64,000 bases of DNA from Hyphochytrium catenoides (taxonomy: Eukaryota > Sar > Hyphochytriomycetes > Hyphochytriales > Hyphochytriaceae), in assembly GCA_900088475.1 (NCBI GenBank), contig FLMG01002348.1:40768-104767 (forward strand), read 5' to 3'. Made by a program: the position numbers and the translations under genes. Of this stretch, positions 11,878 through 23,144 are shown piece by piece; the stretch's first letter is position 1, and every line of letters begins with the position of its first letter. The notes beneath the pieces were generated by a model. The model ran no database searches and had not been told where the DNA came from. It saw nothing but the letters and a program-made list of their open reading frames with translations.

Positions 11878-13302
11878 CGTACGCCGACATGATGAAGAAC
11901 ATCCGGATCCACACCCTCAATACTGCTCCTTCGCCCCTTATCTTAAGAGCGACGCAGGTGCCTCGTTCTTCTGCTAATTAACCTTATAAGCGTAGCCGCT
12001 CCCTAATCTGTTAAAATAAGGGAAATCTGCAAGAAGTGTAGAAGAGCAACTCGGGTGAATCTGCAGCACCGCTTCCTGTTGTCCTAGAGTTCTTTCTACT
12101 TGCCATAGAACTCGCTTCTGTTCGCAAGCAACTGCACCGGAGAAGCTCAAAGAAAGAAAGGCACTGAAAAGCTTCAGCCACAGCCCCACAACAGAATTGT
12201 GAAGATCTGACCAAAAGCATCGGGAACAGACAGAGTGCCTTGAAGATTATCTTATCCTACGCGTATCTACCATATTTCTATAGCAACCCGTATGACGAAG
12301 TCGAGACAGAGTGCTGGAGATAGAAGTGATCGTTTTATTTTGTTATTGGAGACCGTCCAATCTGTAATATTACGGAATCGAACTCAACTCGTATTGCCAT
12401 GCGCCAGCACAATGCAAGGCTCCAGTTGAAGCGCCTCTCCAAGGCTCCCCCTGGACACCTCCTGGATTCGTGTGACCTATGTCCGATCTTCCACAAGTAC
12501 TGGTAGTGAAACAGAAGAAATAGAAGGGCATGTAAACTAGACATATTTTGACACCAAATTTTGGTTTTGGTAAACGTCGCTGTAACGTATGCTATTTTTA
12601 CAGCTCTTTTGTCTAATAAATGACTGTTTTTGCCAGGATGTTAACAATTTTACTGTAAAGATGGGATATTTTGCCGTAGAAGGTATTCAAACAAAGCTGC
12701 TCACTGCCCACCCATCTTCTCTCTCACCAATGTTCTTAAGTCATTTATAGAGAAAAGAGACAAGAAGAACCAGCATCCATGCTGTTCCAAATGGGAAGAG
12801 TGGCCAAAGCCGTGGACCAAATCTGATAGCTCTTGTTCACAACTCTTCCAGGATGTCCCATCCGCCCCCGTTGTTTGGGGTACATATTGTTTGGGTACAA
12901 GCAGGAAGAGGTCAGAAGGGGATTGTGCGCCTCTCTCTGCTTTCTATGCACCACCAATCCACCCACCTTCTCACTGAGACTTTATCCTTGTAAAGTTCTG
13001 TAAGAGGAGCACGTTTGTCCCACCAAGCACGATTTCTGCCCATCCATCACCTGTTCCATCCCTCCACTGTACAGAGTATAGAAATAGAAGTAAGGCAGTA
13101 ATTACCCGTCGTGGCCTAAAGTATTGACAGGTCAAGAATGAAGCTTGTACTAGGAAGAAAGCGACTTTTCAGAGCCTCATCATAGTTGGAGAGATTATAA
13201 GAACCTGGACTACTCTTCAAGGCATAAAAGAAGTGCACGACGCACGCCAGGGCTTCAGTTCAGAGTGATGTTTTTACTAACACCAGCATGCGTTATTTAG
13301 CT

Positions 13303-13510
13303 CCTTTCCAAGAAATGTACCTCCTTTTATACCGCTGAATCCGGTATCTACCAAGACCTGGAGAGGTGGGTGGAAAATGTCAGCACTGGCGTCACTACGA
13401 GGGAAGCCATGATGAAGCAGGACAATCAAGGGCCAAAGCTTGCTGCTGCAACGTTGGAAAAGTGGTTAAGGCTTAGGGAAAAAGATCATAGAATGAGTCA
13501 CTGCTGACAA
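13303..13510 (+). pseudogene. Orphan coding-like exon, function unknown
   Basis: After an acceptor-like ATTTAG at about 13297-13302, a frame of about 69 codons stays open and ends at a TGA. Its composition resembles protein: Glu/Lys/Arg-rich with Trp residues, for example YQDLERWVENVSTGVTTREA and ATLEKWLRLREKDHRM. No upstream exon or start could be linked to it. It may be the last exon of a small unrecognised gene or a remnant of a decayed one. The family is not recognised. Confidence 0.3.
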
Positions 13511-14939
13511 TGCTTGTCACAAACACAGACATTCACCATTAGATTCGGTACCTCTTGTTTTCTCTGGGAAGATAAGAAATCATTTTCGTTTTCATTTAAT
13601 ACCTATTTTCGGACCGATCGCAGACATCAACTCATCGGTTCAGGTTTAGGATATGCTTTGTGCCAGAAGTTCTCTTCCCCGCCATTTCCCGTCAGTTGTT
13701 CCCCCAAAAGTTTGGACCTAAAATCGCTTCCTTGGTCTCTGGTGCTTTGCTCTTCTCAAAGCCTTACCTAGCAGGCTTTCTTTCTCCTCTCCTCAATAAA
13801 CCCTCTGCTAATTGACAATAACTCTACAGGGCCTAATTCCATATATAAGCCTAATAAGGCATCACTCTGTCTTTTCCAAATCAAGTCATTGCTGAAAACT
13901 ATCCACATCTTAACTGCCACTCTGTCTCTTAAGGTTCGATGTCGTTTGGGTGCAGGTGCCACTCTATTCCTCCTTGCCCCTCCTCTCCCCTCTTGTCACC
14001 TGCTTCCTCCTCCTAACAGACAAACGCTTGAAACAGAAAGGGAGGAACGGTACTTGTCTACGTGAGACAGAGAGGCAGAAAGACTGAGTAACAAAGGGAG
14101 AAAGAGTAGGGAAAAGCAAGAGGGAGAGTGGAGGCGGATGGGAGAGAGAGAGACACGGCAAAAGGAGAGGAAGAGATGAAGGAGAGAGGCGCGTAGGTTT
14201 AGGGAGACAGCTGCACGAAAGGATTGCCTGTCAGAGACAGTCACAATCTCTTCTCTCCCTCTCTCGCCCTTCTGTTCCAACAATCTTCCCTGTCAGCTCC
14301 ACAGAACGGAAGCTTCTCTTCTGCAGCAGCTTTTGCATTGTTCTCTTCTCTCTCTCTCTCTCTCTGTATCCCTGGCATCTTACAGTGGTGTCTGGAGTCC
14401 TCTGTGTCCCTCCCTGACAAGTCTTCACCAGTCCCATAGTTCTGTCTTTCCTTTCAAGAGAAGAAAAAGAAGAAAGAGATCGTGTGCGCTAGACAGGTAG
14501 AGCGGGAAAGAGGTTCTCTTTCTCCTGACGATCACTAAGCTTTCTACCCTTTCGAGGCCCGCAGCGCATTCTCTCTCCTGATATTCAGAACTCTTAGCGT
14601 CCTACCGTCTGCAGCATAAACAGAGCTCCGAAGCGGCACTTTTCTAATTGAAGAGGCAGAAGAGACGAGACGAAAGCTGGAGGCTCAAGGGACTGACGTG
14701 CGACCAGGCGCGAGCATTCTCTCGCTCCTCATTTCAAGCACGGCAGCGTCAACGCCCTCTACTGAAAGGGCAAGCTTCATTGCGTAGCCCTTGGGGCTTG
14801 TACAGAAAACGATAGAGATTCTAAGCGGCGCGTCGGCGAAATTTCTCAAGTGAAGCTTCCGTTCATTTCCGCATTTTCTTTAAGGGGCACATATCGGAAT
14901 TGATCTGAATAAGTGGATTAGTTAGAGACAGAACAAAAG

Positions 14940-16235
14940 ATGGATCCTGCGCAGGAAACAATGTATACGCTCTCTACTGGGCGATCTCTACGCATCGTTG
15001 GCTATTCTAAGGACCGCGATGGAGTTATTCATTACCATCTGGAAGTTTCGTATACCCCCGCAAATGGTAGGTGATACTCTTCCATTGTCGCTAAGCGTCT
15101 CTCTTGAAGCCTTTCCGCTTGGCTTCGAAGACTGCATTGTATACGACTCCTCCGTCTCTCCTACTCTAGCTACCGCATCGTCTCACAGACTAGGGAGAAC
15201 GTAATGTTCTTCTTTTACGAACAGTTCTCAACAACTCTTCCGAGTCTCTGCCTCTCTCCTCTCTCTCTCTCTCTCTCTCTCCCCCTCTCTCTCTTTCCTT
15301 AAAGGCAGGGATCTTTCGAAGGCGCTTATCTAACCTACCAGTACCGCGTCTTGCTCACTCCTCTAAGGGCTGCACACACCAAATTTTTTCTCTCCTGGTC
15401 CGATAGAACACTTTCTAACTTTTTCTTCCTCATCAGGTGAACCTCGTACCAAGTTCTTAATGAAGCGTTTCAATGACTTCAAAATGCTACATTCGTTTAT
15501 GACGCGCACACTAAAGGAGCACAATGAGTCCCATGGAGAAGATGCCAGGAAGTGCTGCTGGTGCTGGAACGCTAATCTTCCTCAGCTCCCGGCCTACGAT
15601 ATCCTCTCCCGCTTTAGAAGGTCGGATCCATCTCTCATCAACCATAGAAGAGCTGTCCTGGAACAAATTCTCGAGGTAAGACAAAGCAAGGCCGACTTGT
15701 GGTTAGGCAACAATGAGAGTGATATGTCAACGGGAGTAGATAGGACTCTTCGGATACACGAGTCTGCGCTGTGTTCTCTAACCCTCTACTTTTTTGCCGT
15801 TCGTTGTGCTAGGCTATCGAGGCTTGCTCACTCTTTAGGAGCAGTGACAAGTATTTGCAGTTCTTGGAGATGGAGTTCTTGTCTAGAGTCCCGGGCTCGC
15901 GATATCTGTCTCTTAAGGAACTGAGTGAGAAGGAGGCGCAAGAGAGCCATTCATTACATATGAAGATCCTGAGGAAGCCATTTCTCGAGCTCCTTTCTCC
16001 CTGGGCGACGCAGGGAGAGGGCACAACGGAGATTGAAACCTTACTCCAGAAGAGGAAGATATGGGCAGAAAGTCCTCCACCTCATCTTCATCCAAACAAA
16101 ATGTTCAGACCGTCGCTGCAGATGACGAACGATGTCTTTGAAGGAAGAGGGAGAATGTCCATTGAGGGCGATGTAGCCAATGAGCGAGACGGGATCATGG
16201 ACCTACCGCCTCTTGCGAACACTGCCCAGTGCTGA
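14940..16235 (+). CDS. PX (phox homology) domain protein
   Basis: Probable phosphoinositide-binding membrane-trafficking protein. Exons 14940-15066, 15437-15675 and 15813-16235 join in frame to 262 aa. Residues about 10-140 form a PX domain: a strand pair (RSLRIVGYSKDRDGVIHYHL), the basic RFNDFKMLHSFM segment equal to the family's R(Y/F)xxFxxLH element, a Pro-rich turn NLPQLPAYDI, then helices with INHRRAVLEQILE and ending SSDKYLQFLE. The remaining about 120 aa are hydrophilic, with a Lys/Glu-rich stretch and no recognised domain. There is no BAR region of the sorting-nexin type, so it is a short PX-only protein. The ATG at 14940 opens the PX strand region directly. The PX assignment is secure; lipid specificity is not. 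Confidence 0.85.
15251..15300. repeat. CT microsatellite in a PX-gene intron
   Basis: A nearly pure (CT)n run with a short C interruption lies in intron 1 of the PX gene, on the sense strand, so it can add to the pyrimidine tract. Confidence 0.85.
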
Positions 16236-16683
16236 GGCTTCTCTTCACATTACTCTTGCGGCGACTCCGTCTTCTTCGTCACTTTCTCGGAAGAGTTCTC
16301 TGTGCTCCTCTTTATCCTCTCTCTCTCTCTGGCTTTCTTAAACGCTGTATCCTGTCTCTCGCTGTGTCCGTCCAGCTGGACCTGTATCCTTGTCACATTA
16401 GAAAGATAATGCTCTGCGGCATTCTTGATGTATCCTAGAAGTAAACGTCTTCGTATCCTTCTATATTTATTTTTCCCTTCTCCACTAATAAATGTTATAC
16501 ATCCCCTTATAAATACATCCCGCTGTGGAGCCTTATTAACCCCGAACCTAGAGTCTACCTTCTCTGCATTCACTGATGTTTTCTATGCTAGCCTGTTCCT
16601 GGTGTCGCCAAGGCTTGTGTGCATGAAGAAGGGTCCTTCACCCTACTTCAGATTGCTTATTAAGCCTCACTTCTACGCCTCTC

Positions 16684-18894
16684 TCATGAGCCTGACCTGC
16701 TCTGCGTCAGAAGGTGATAGAGAGATGCCGTCAGTCCTTGTTTCTCTCCAATACTTCGGTTGGCAACGTCTGCCATAGGGGCCAATGTGGAAAGCAGGTC
16801 GGGAGTTAAAGCTAGAAACAACTGCCTGATTGTCTGCTGCACTAACAGACAAGCGTACAGCTCTCCTTCTTCAATGTACAAGCCCAGTAGCTCCTCCAAA
16901 TAAGAGACAAAGTGCAGGAAGAAGTTTTCCTTCACGATAGGAAATAGCAGATGTCCGCAACAGGGCCACGGGATCTCTTTAAGAAGATTCGTGAGGCAGA
17001 AGAGAGAAAGTATACTCCCAACTTTCTCTTTCCCTCCTCTCTTCAACGGCGCTCTGCTGTTACGCGACGGCGGTACCCATAAAAGGGAGAGAAGAAGATC
17101 TAGGGATTGTCGAAGCAGACGGGCTTCCTCCTCGCGTTGGAGGCCTCCTTCCGGCCACAGAAAGCGCACTCTTCTCGAGAAAAGGAGGAGAAAGCGGTAA
17201 TAGCCTACCAAGAGCCTGTTGAAAACTCTAGGAGGTGAGAGCTCCATATACTCTCTAAAGTCAACAAGAAGGGAAGAGAGAGGAAGAGCAATAGAAGCAT
17301 CAGGGGCGAGAAGTCCACCGCCCTCTTCCACCCCATCGAGCAGAGCCTGTACGTTGAGCTTCTCCGAGATCACGAATGACGCCTTTTCTACTTTTCTTTT
17401 TCTCTTTCCTACAGTCTCTCCCGCCCAGCCATAAGCCCATTCTTCGCTTCCTATCTCAGCGACAAGGTGTTCAAGAAACCTCGCAGAACACCTTGTAAAT
17501 GCCTCCACCATAGGGTCTACATCCACAAAAGCCCGAGCTAAGTCAGGGAAAAGATCTGAATGTATAGGAGGTTGAGAGCGATCAGCATCCTGTCGCTTTT
17601 TTTCCAAAGAAAGCGAAGAATGTAGTTGGCCAAAGCAGAGAATCTGGAGATCCGTAGGCAAGAGGAGGTTATCGCGATAATCAACCGCAGAAAGCGCTCC
17701 TTCAGAGTAAAGATTGCGGCAAACTCTCTCAAACAAAATCGGGCATTCCGAGCGGTACCAGCACATCAATCTCTTTATGTTCCACCACTCCTGTTCCCTC
17801 ATCCTTTCCTGTTCATCTCTTCCACTTTGTGCTATTGAACTTAGGAGAGAGAGTAGCCGGGCTGTTACTCGGGCTTCCAAGTCATCCTGGTGTCGTCGGT
17901 CCCCTCCTGGGTTAAGTGAGACTGCTGCCAGCGCTTCCATTTCGTCTTGTAGAGGAACCGGAGGGCCTGGGGAGAAGGGAACAGGAGAAAGAGCTCCTTC
18001 TGCTCTATCTAACAGAAGACGAACGTTCCACTCTCTCAGCTTTGCTCGGGCCCAGCCTTTGGCTTCCCCAGAAGCTGTCCCTGCTGTTAACTCCTTCAGG
18101 AGCCAGAGTACCTGATCGCGCCAGATATGATGAAGGATGAGCGGCTTCGACCTTTTCTCTCGCTCTCTTCTTGAACCTCTCTTCTCTATGAGCCTTCCCC
18201 ACTTTGCTATCTCTATTTCATCTTTGAGGTCTCTCCCAGTCTCTACAGGTGGTAGAACGGCCTTCAGCATGTACTCTAGGATCAGCTCAAAGGGGCGAGG
18301 AGAGGCATGATAACCTTCAACAGTGTGAAGAAGGAAGTTAACAAAAACTGACCCGTTCAATCGCAGTTTCTCTTCGTCTTCTCGCTTCTTCTCCTTTTCT
18401 TTCTCTTCGCCTTCTTCCCTATCGTCTGTCATTCCGCCTTCTGATGGCGAGAGGAGAAGGGCACACAAAACCAGCTTTTGGCGAGGACAGAGGCCTAAAA
18501 CTTGGTTCCCCACGGTATCAGCTTCAGAGAGGAGGAGAGGAAGAGGGGAGTAGAGAGAAAGAGAGCTAAACTCGGAAAGGAGAGAGGTCGGCAGGACAGG
18601 GAGCAGAATGGGTCTGCGTATAGGCTCCATGGACTCAAGCTCTTCCACGACATCGGGGTCAGCAGTGCAGTGAGAAGAAAGAGGTATGAAGGACATGTCA
18701 GAGAGGGATGGAGATGAAAAAGAGGAAGAGAATGACGCTGCTGAAGAAGAAGCTGCTGAAGAAGATGATGGAGAAGAGGCAGGTCGGCCAAACGGTAGAA
18801 TGCCATGACTGCACGTGGCTACATCCATGAGAAGTTCCTGCACCAGCTGCAGATACTGCGGACTTCGCAACCCCATCCCTTGACGCTCGTCCAT
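16684..18894 (-). CDS. Large intronless protein of unknown function (736 aa)
   Basis: One uninterrupted reading frame on the minus strand. The first ATG of the frame is at 18894 (MDERQGMGLRSPQYLQ); an upstream in-frame GTG follows a stop. I do not recognise the family. A Ser/Ala-rich low-complexity stretch lies near residues 40-65 (about 18700-18775). A charged Glu/Lys run (EEGEEKEKEKKREDEEK) lies around residues 170-190. The rest is Leu-rich and looks alpha-helical, for example HHIWRDQVLWLLKELTAG, FREYMELSPPRVFNRLLVGY and YACLLVQQTIRQLFLALTP, as in helical-repeat scaffolds. One segment faintly recalls the RxQxxWLxxEL element of Integrator subunit 3, far too weak to assign. It stands out as the only long uninterrupted gene among intron-rich neighbours. 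It converges on the PX gene, with 448 bases between stops. Confidence 0.75.
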   Translation of the reverse strand: MDERQGMGLRSPQYLQLVQELLMDVATCSHGILPFGRPASSPSSSSAASSSAASFSSSFSSPSLSDMSFIPLSSHCTADPDVVEELESMEPIRRPILLPVLPTSLLSEFSSLSLYSPLPLLLSEADTVGNQVLGLCPRQKLVLCALLLSPSEGGMTDDREEGEEKEKEKKREDEEKLRLNGSVFVNFLLHTVEGYHASPRPFELILEYMLKAVLPPVETGRDLKDEIEIAKWGRLIEKRGSRREREKRSKPLILHHIWRDQVLWLLKELTAGTASGEAKGWARAKLREWNVRLLLDRAEGALSPVPFSPGPPVPLQDEMEALAAVSLNPGGDRRHQDDLEARVTARLLSLLSSIAQSGRDEQERMREQEWWNIKRLMCWYRSECPILFERVCRNLYSEGALSAVDYRDNLLLPTDLQILCFGQLHSSLSLEKKRQDADRSQPPIHSDLFPDLARAFVDVDPMVEAFTRCSARFLEHLVAEIGSEEWAYGWAGETVGKRKRKVEKASFVISEKLNVQALLDGVEEGGGLLAPDASIALPLSSLLVDFREYMELSPPRVFNRLLVGYYRFLLLFSRRVRFLWPEGGLQREEEARLLRQSLDLLLSLLWVPPSRNSRAPLKRGGKEKVGSILSLFCLTNLLKEIPWPCCGHLLFPIVKENFFLHFVSYLEELLGLYIEEGELYACLLVQQTIRQLFLALTPDLLSTLAPMADVANRSIGEKQGLTASLYHLLTQSRSGS

Positions 18895-19771
18895 CTCAAA
18901 GAGTAACACCCGAGACACTCAGTAATTCTTCTCTGCGCAGCAAACGTATCAAATCCCAACGTCAGTCCTTCTTTCACCCATCCCTAAACTTTCTTTCGCT
19001 ACCTCGTCAGACCCGTATGTGTCGGCTTAGACTTTTATGGTACACCAGTCCAACAACGAGAGACGCTGCCTCCATCAGCGATTGAAGTGGGCCAGGCATT
19101 AGTAGTAGCGGCAACTTCATAGCCCCGCCCTAGCACTTCAGTGTCAAGACAAGCCCAAGTCAAGTCCCCGAGAACTCTGTCTCTGCTTCTGCTAGGATTG
19201 AAGCTCCGATAACACTCGTTGAAAGCTCCACCAAAGGGCTGATGAGGTTCTGATCCTTCCTCCTGGAGGACGTCTGATTTGACTCTGTCTCGATGGCATA
19301 AATGTCTTTTTTAGCGTTTTGCACTATGTCTTACAACAAATTCGCCCTCTCTTCCCCGTTGAACGTTCTTCTGGTCTCTTCCTTAGGAATGTGCGCTATC
19401 TCGGTACAGTCATTTAACCTGCGCGTCTCTGTCTTTACTTTGGCTCTGTCTCGAACTTGGTGGCACTCTATCTCTTCAAGTAGACTCTTCGAGAAAGTGT
19501 TTAGCTTCTTTCACTCTTCAGGATCCTGGCCGTTAGCGGTCGGGACTGTAACAAACACAATCACAGAGAAGAGGCAGACGAATCTTTTGTCTCTGTGAGC
19601 CGGCCCCGCGCCCCGCCCCATGTCTTCTCCAGTTCTTGCTGCTCTCTCTCTCTCTCTGTCTCGCACTCTTTCTCTTTCTCTCTCTCTCTTTCTTTCTCTC
19701 TTCCTCACTCTCTCTCTCTTCCCGGTCTCTTTCTCCTTTATTTTATTCCCCTCCGTTTCCCTCTTCCTCCT

Positions 19772-19802
<31 letters not shown>

Positions 19803-20086
19803 CTCTCTCTCTCTCTCACGCTCTAGCTTTCAGGTCATTTCTACCTCTAGAGCACTCTGTCTTTGTAGCTGGGATGTGATGAGCGAGAGAGAAGACAGAC
19901 AGAGACTTCCCACATTAACTTGATGCAGGAAGACACAACGCAATCGATCAGCAAGTGACCAACTGGCCGACAACAAACAGGAGCAAGAGGCAAACTTATT
20001 GAACTCTTCCGCGCAAAGCGAGAGAGACAGAAGAAAAAACGAGTGACCAAGCGAGGAAAGAAAGAAGGAAGAGACAGCGGAGCACA
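18895..20086. other. Divergent promoter region with CT repeats
   Basis: This spacer separates the starts of the minus-strand unknown gene and the plus-strand ubiquitin-like gene, so it should hold both promoters. About 19640-19830 is an almost continuous pyrimidine tract. No coding exon is supported; the Ser/Leu-rich frames here come from the repeat. Confidence 0.5.
19640..19826. repeat. Long CT-rich microsatellite
   Basis: About 190 bases of CTCTCT/TTTCTC runs with few purines. It is readable in several frames as Ser-Leu repeats with no stop, which explains the spurious open frames over it. Confidence 0.9.
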
Positions 20087-23000
20087 ATGAAGATTGTCAT
20101 CAGATCAAGCGATGTAAGGATTATGAGCCAAGCAAGAAAGTGATAGCCTTTGACGCATTCTCCTTCTACTTCACTGTGGCAGTCTCTCTCTTCTGGGCGT
20201 GGTCTCTTGACCTTGTATGACTGCTAACAAAACTTTCTCTCTCTTTAGGACAACGCCATTCCTTTGGAAGTGCAACCGACCGATTCTGTGGCGCTGACAA
20301 AGGTTCACGAAGCGCCAGGCGCCTTTGATCTCTGCTCCTTCTCTATGTCACGCCAACGCGCACTTGCTCCTCTTGCTTGAAATCGATTACCTACCTTGCC
20401 CTCTCCCGAGTTCCAAACTTCAGAGTCCCTCTTAGATGCTCTGCCCGTCTACGTTATCGTGTCTCCTCTCTGCCACTTCTCATCCTTCCTAAGCCTCTAT
20501 CCCTTCTGTCATTCACATGCAAATATAGGCTCATTACGTGGATAAGGTCCATGAGACCTCGCGTCGTGAGCTGAACTATGTCGTTCTGGTTCACAATGGG
20601 AAGATGATGGACGATGGGAAACAGCTGCGGGACTATCATATCCAAGATGGAGCAACGCTTCTTGACATAGAGGTGGGGGCTCTTCTCTAGCTGCATCCTT
20701 GGACCTGTCTCTCTTTCCGAATCCTTCTTCCTTTCATTCTGGTGGGCTACTTTGACAATATCCACACTCAATCGTTCTTTCCTAGCTTTGCCTCGGCTTT
20801 ATTGCTTGCACTCCTCTTGGGCATTAGTTCTTCGATACTCTTCTCCGCTGTTAATTGTCCTCTTGGCCTTCGCTAAGAGAAACGAACCCAACCCCTTCTT
20901 GAGCTTTAGACCTCTCTTTGCGCCTTCTACATTCTTCTTGTTCTTTAACCATTTGTATGTCCTCTTGCAGCCCAGTGCACGCCCATATGGCCATGTAGAC
21001 TATCACAAGCTAGCAGCTGAGATCGAAAGCTCTTTAAAGGCAATGGAGGAGCAGGAGAACTGGGATAGGATGAGGACAGGTACCTTAGCATGGTGAACTT
21101 TGATTACATCAAGCTTCCTGTTCTGCTGCACTCTTCTGCGCCTCTCGTCGCTCCCACGTCGAGCTCTGTCCAGTGTAGCTGACAGAGACTCCTCCCTTCT
21201 TAGAGAACGTGTGGGCTGCAGATAAAGGTAATTTTCGCGATAAAAGAAGCATGCTTGCAAGCCGAGGACTGAGAACTGTGAATTATGTGTGCACCCTAAA
21301 GAGCTCGACATAAGCGTCTTTCCTTTCCCTCAATAATCTTCTTATCCAACTAGTACCTGTTCTCTCTCTTCTGGGTTCTCCTTTCTGTGTAGAGGGCCAT
21401 CTCCACGATTTGAGACAGGAGAGCAGTGACCCTCATGGTGGGCAGCTGATCAAATTGATGGCGATGAGGTCACCGCCGCCCGGCACTGGTAGGTCATCGG
21501 AGTTGTCCCATTCTTTTCTCCCCTGCCGAGGATGTTCCTCGTTCTATTAGCGCTGTTTCACCCTTGCTTTTGAACTAGATGTGCGCTTTAGGTTCTTTGC
21601 GGTACAATCACTGCTCGTTCTCTCCAAATAGGTGTCTTCCCTTTTCCCACATCTTCTCTCCTACTCCCTGTGTCATCCCTAAGTCATCGCTTGGCCTTTC
21701 CGCAGACCTTCCGCACCACGGCAGACGTTTTCATAGCCACTATTCAATCCGTGTGGGCACCTGCATCTTCAACGTTCTACCCAGGTAAGGGCCTCTTCGG
21801 ATCCCTCCCATACTTCCTATCTCTTCGTCAGTGGCTCAATGGATGACTTAGGATGGAAGGGCGATGGAATGGGGAGATGATCACTGTGCCAAACCTGGAT
21901 GAGGAAGTGCGTGTGTGCTCCGCCGAACTTATCTTCAACGAGCAACAGGGTAAGATAAAGCTTCTTGAATGTCTCGTCTCCTCTTTATTTATCCTTACTA
22001 GCCTGGCCAAGTTTGGTCCTATCTCGCTGTCGTTACGCTCTCTTCAATAGCTTTTCCACTGGCTCCTTGCTTCCGTGGTTTTCCTTCAAGACCCCAAATA
22101 ATCTTATTTTTGCCATACAGGTGGGTGGATCTCTAGGCAGACTAGGACAGTCCACTCCGGCCTTACATCTACTCACGTAAGTATAGTCTTCGCCAATCAT
22201 CAAGAGGGAGCACGGGGTAGGAGAAAGATGTGTGTCGGCAGATTGATTTTGGAAGCGAGAGAAAGGAGATAAGATGCAATGAATGACTAAAATACGTAAG
22301 CACTGATCGCCATTTGTCTTACGATATATGTCTCAGTACTACTGGATGCGGCCGATCGCTAACGGCCTCGTGCGGGTGGACACTGATGACCCCGCGTTGA
22401 TGGGATGCGACATACGGCTTGAGGAACAAGGAAACCATGTTCTCTCGATGGTCGCCATCTCTAGGAAGACTGGTAAGGGCCAGATTCCCTTGTTCCGGAT
22501 GGGTCGTAACCCTNNNNNNNNNNNNNNNNNNNNNNNNNNNNNNNNNNNNNNNNNNNNNNNNNNNNNNNNNNNNTTGCTTCCGTGTGAGTTATGCCTTTGT
22601 CTGCCGTTTTGGTTCCTGCCGCAATGGACGTAGTTCCTCCCACTCTCCCGTGCCCTATGTTGATGACACCCCTGCGGCTTTTGCCCCTGCTATCTCGCTT
22701 GCTTCCTAATCATCCAGGCAAGCCTATATCCGTGGAGACCACCACTTGGATAGGTAACAACAGGCTAAGGACTATCCAGGTACATCTCTCTGTGGAGTGC
22801 CACATAACCTCCAGTTTGCCTCACCATTGGTCGCCTTCGCATGTCCGTACAGACTTTCACCGAGAATGGAGAGAACAAGCGCGTTTATGTCTTAAGCGAG
22901 AAGAGGTCTGACTGAACTACCATCTTTTGCTTTATCTTAGCTCTGCTTTGCTTCTTCGGCCTCTGTTCTGCCTTCCTTCTGTCCTTGCTCTCACTGTATC

Positions 23001-23144
23001 GTTTGTAATCATGATTGCCTTGTCATCCTACATTCGCGCCTCCTTCAGCTTACTAAATCAACGTTGTGCAGGGTGGTGGATACTGTCTCTGGAGCAGTGA
23101 CGCCTTATCAACAAGGAGCTCATGATGAATTTGAAAATGAGTAA
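20087..23144 (+). CDS. Ubiquitin-like domain protein with C-terminal beta-rich domain
   Basis: Twelve exons (20087-20113, 20249-20302, 20529-20672, 20971-21079, 21393-21488, 21706-21784, 21852-21949, 22121-22176, 22337-22472, 22718-22779, 22853-22905, 23072-23144) sum to 987 bases, so 328 aa with all phases consistent. Residues 1-75 look like a ubiquitin fold: first strand MKIVIRSSD, the element VLVHNGKMMDDGKQL as in ubiquitin's FAGKQLEDG region, and the closing DGATLLDIE. No terminal Gly-Gly is left for conjugation, so it is a built-in domain. A helical linker follows. Residues about 165-310 alternate strands and turns with repeated Trp and Gly (MEGRWNGEMITVP, YYWMRPIANGLVRVD, TTTWIGNNRLRTIQTFTENG). 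This suggests a lipocalin-like beta barrel, perhaps near DUF3598 or CpcS/CpeT proteins; that is a guess. Function is unknown. Confidence 0.75.
22514..22573. other. Assembly gap (60 N)
   Basis: A run of 60 N lies in the intron between exons 22337-22472 and 22718-22779 of the ubiquitin-like gene. The flanking exons join in phase, so the gap probably hides only intron sequence, although a small exon cannot be excluded. Confidence 0.99.

Larger units (their letters stand above)
11773..14939. other. Gene-poor spacer between nitrile hydratase and the PX gene
   Basis: No complete gene was found. It contains a 15-base tandem duplication near 11848, an orphan coding-like exon at 13303-13510, and pyrimidine/purine-rich stretches at 13960-14460. 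The promoter of the PX gene should lie at its right end. Confidence 0.45.

Noticed and set aside
19595-19923. Several overlapping Ser/Leu-rich open frames
   Set aside because: They are translations of a CT microsatellite in different frames; no protein-like composition outside the repeat.
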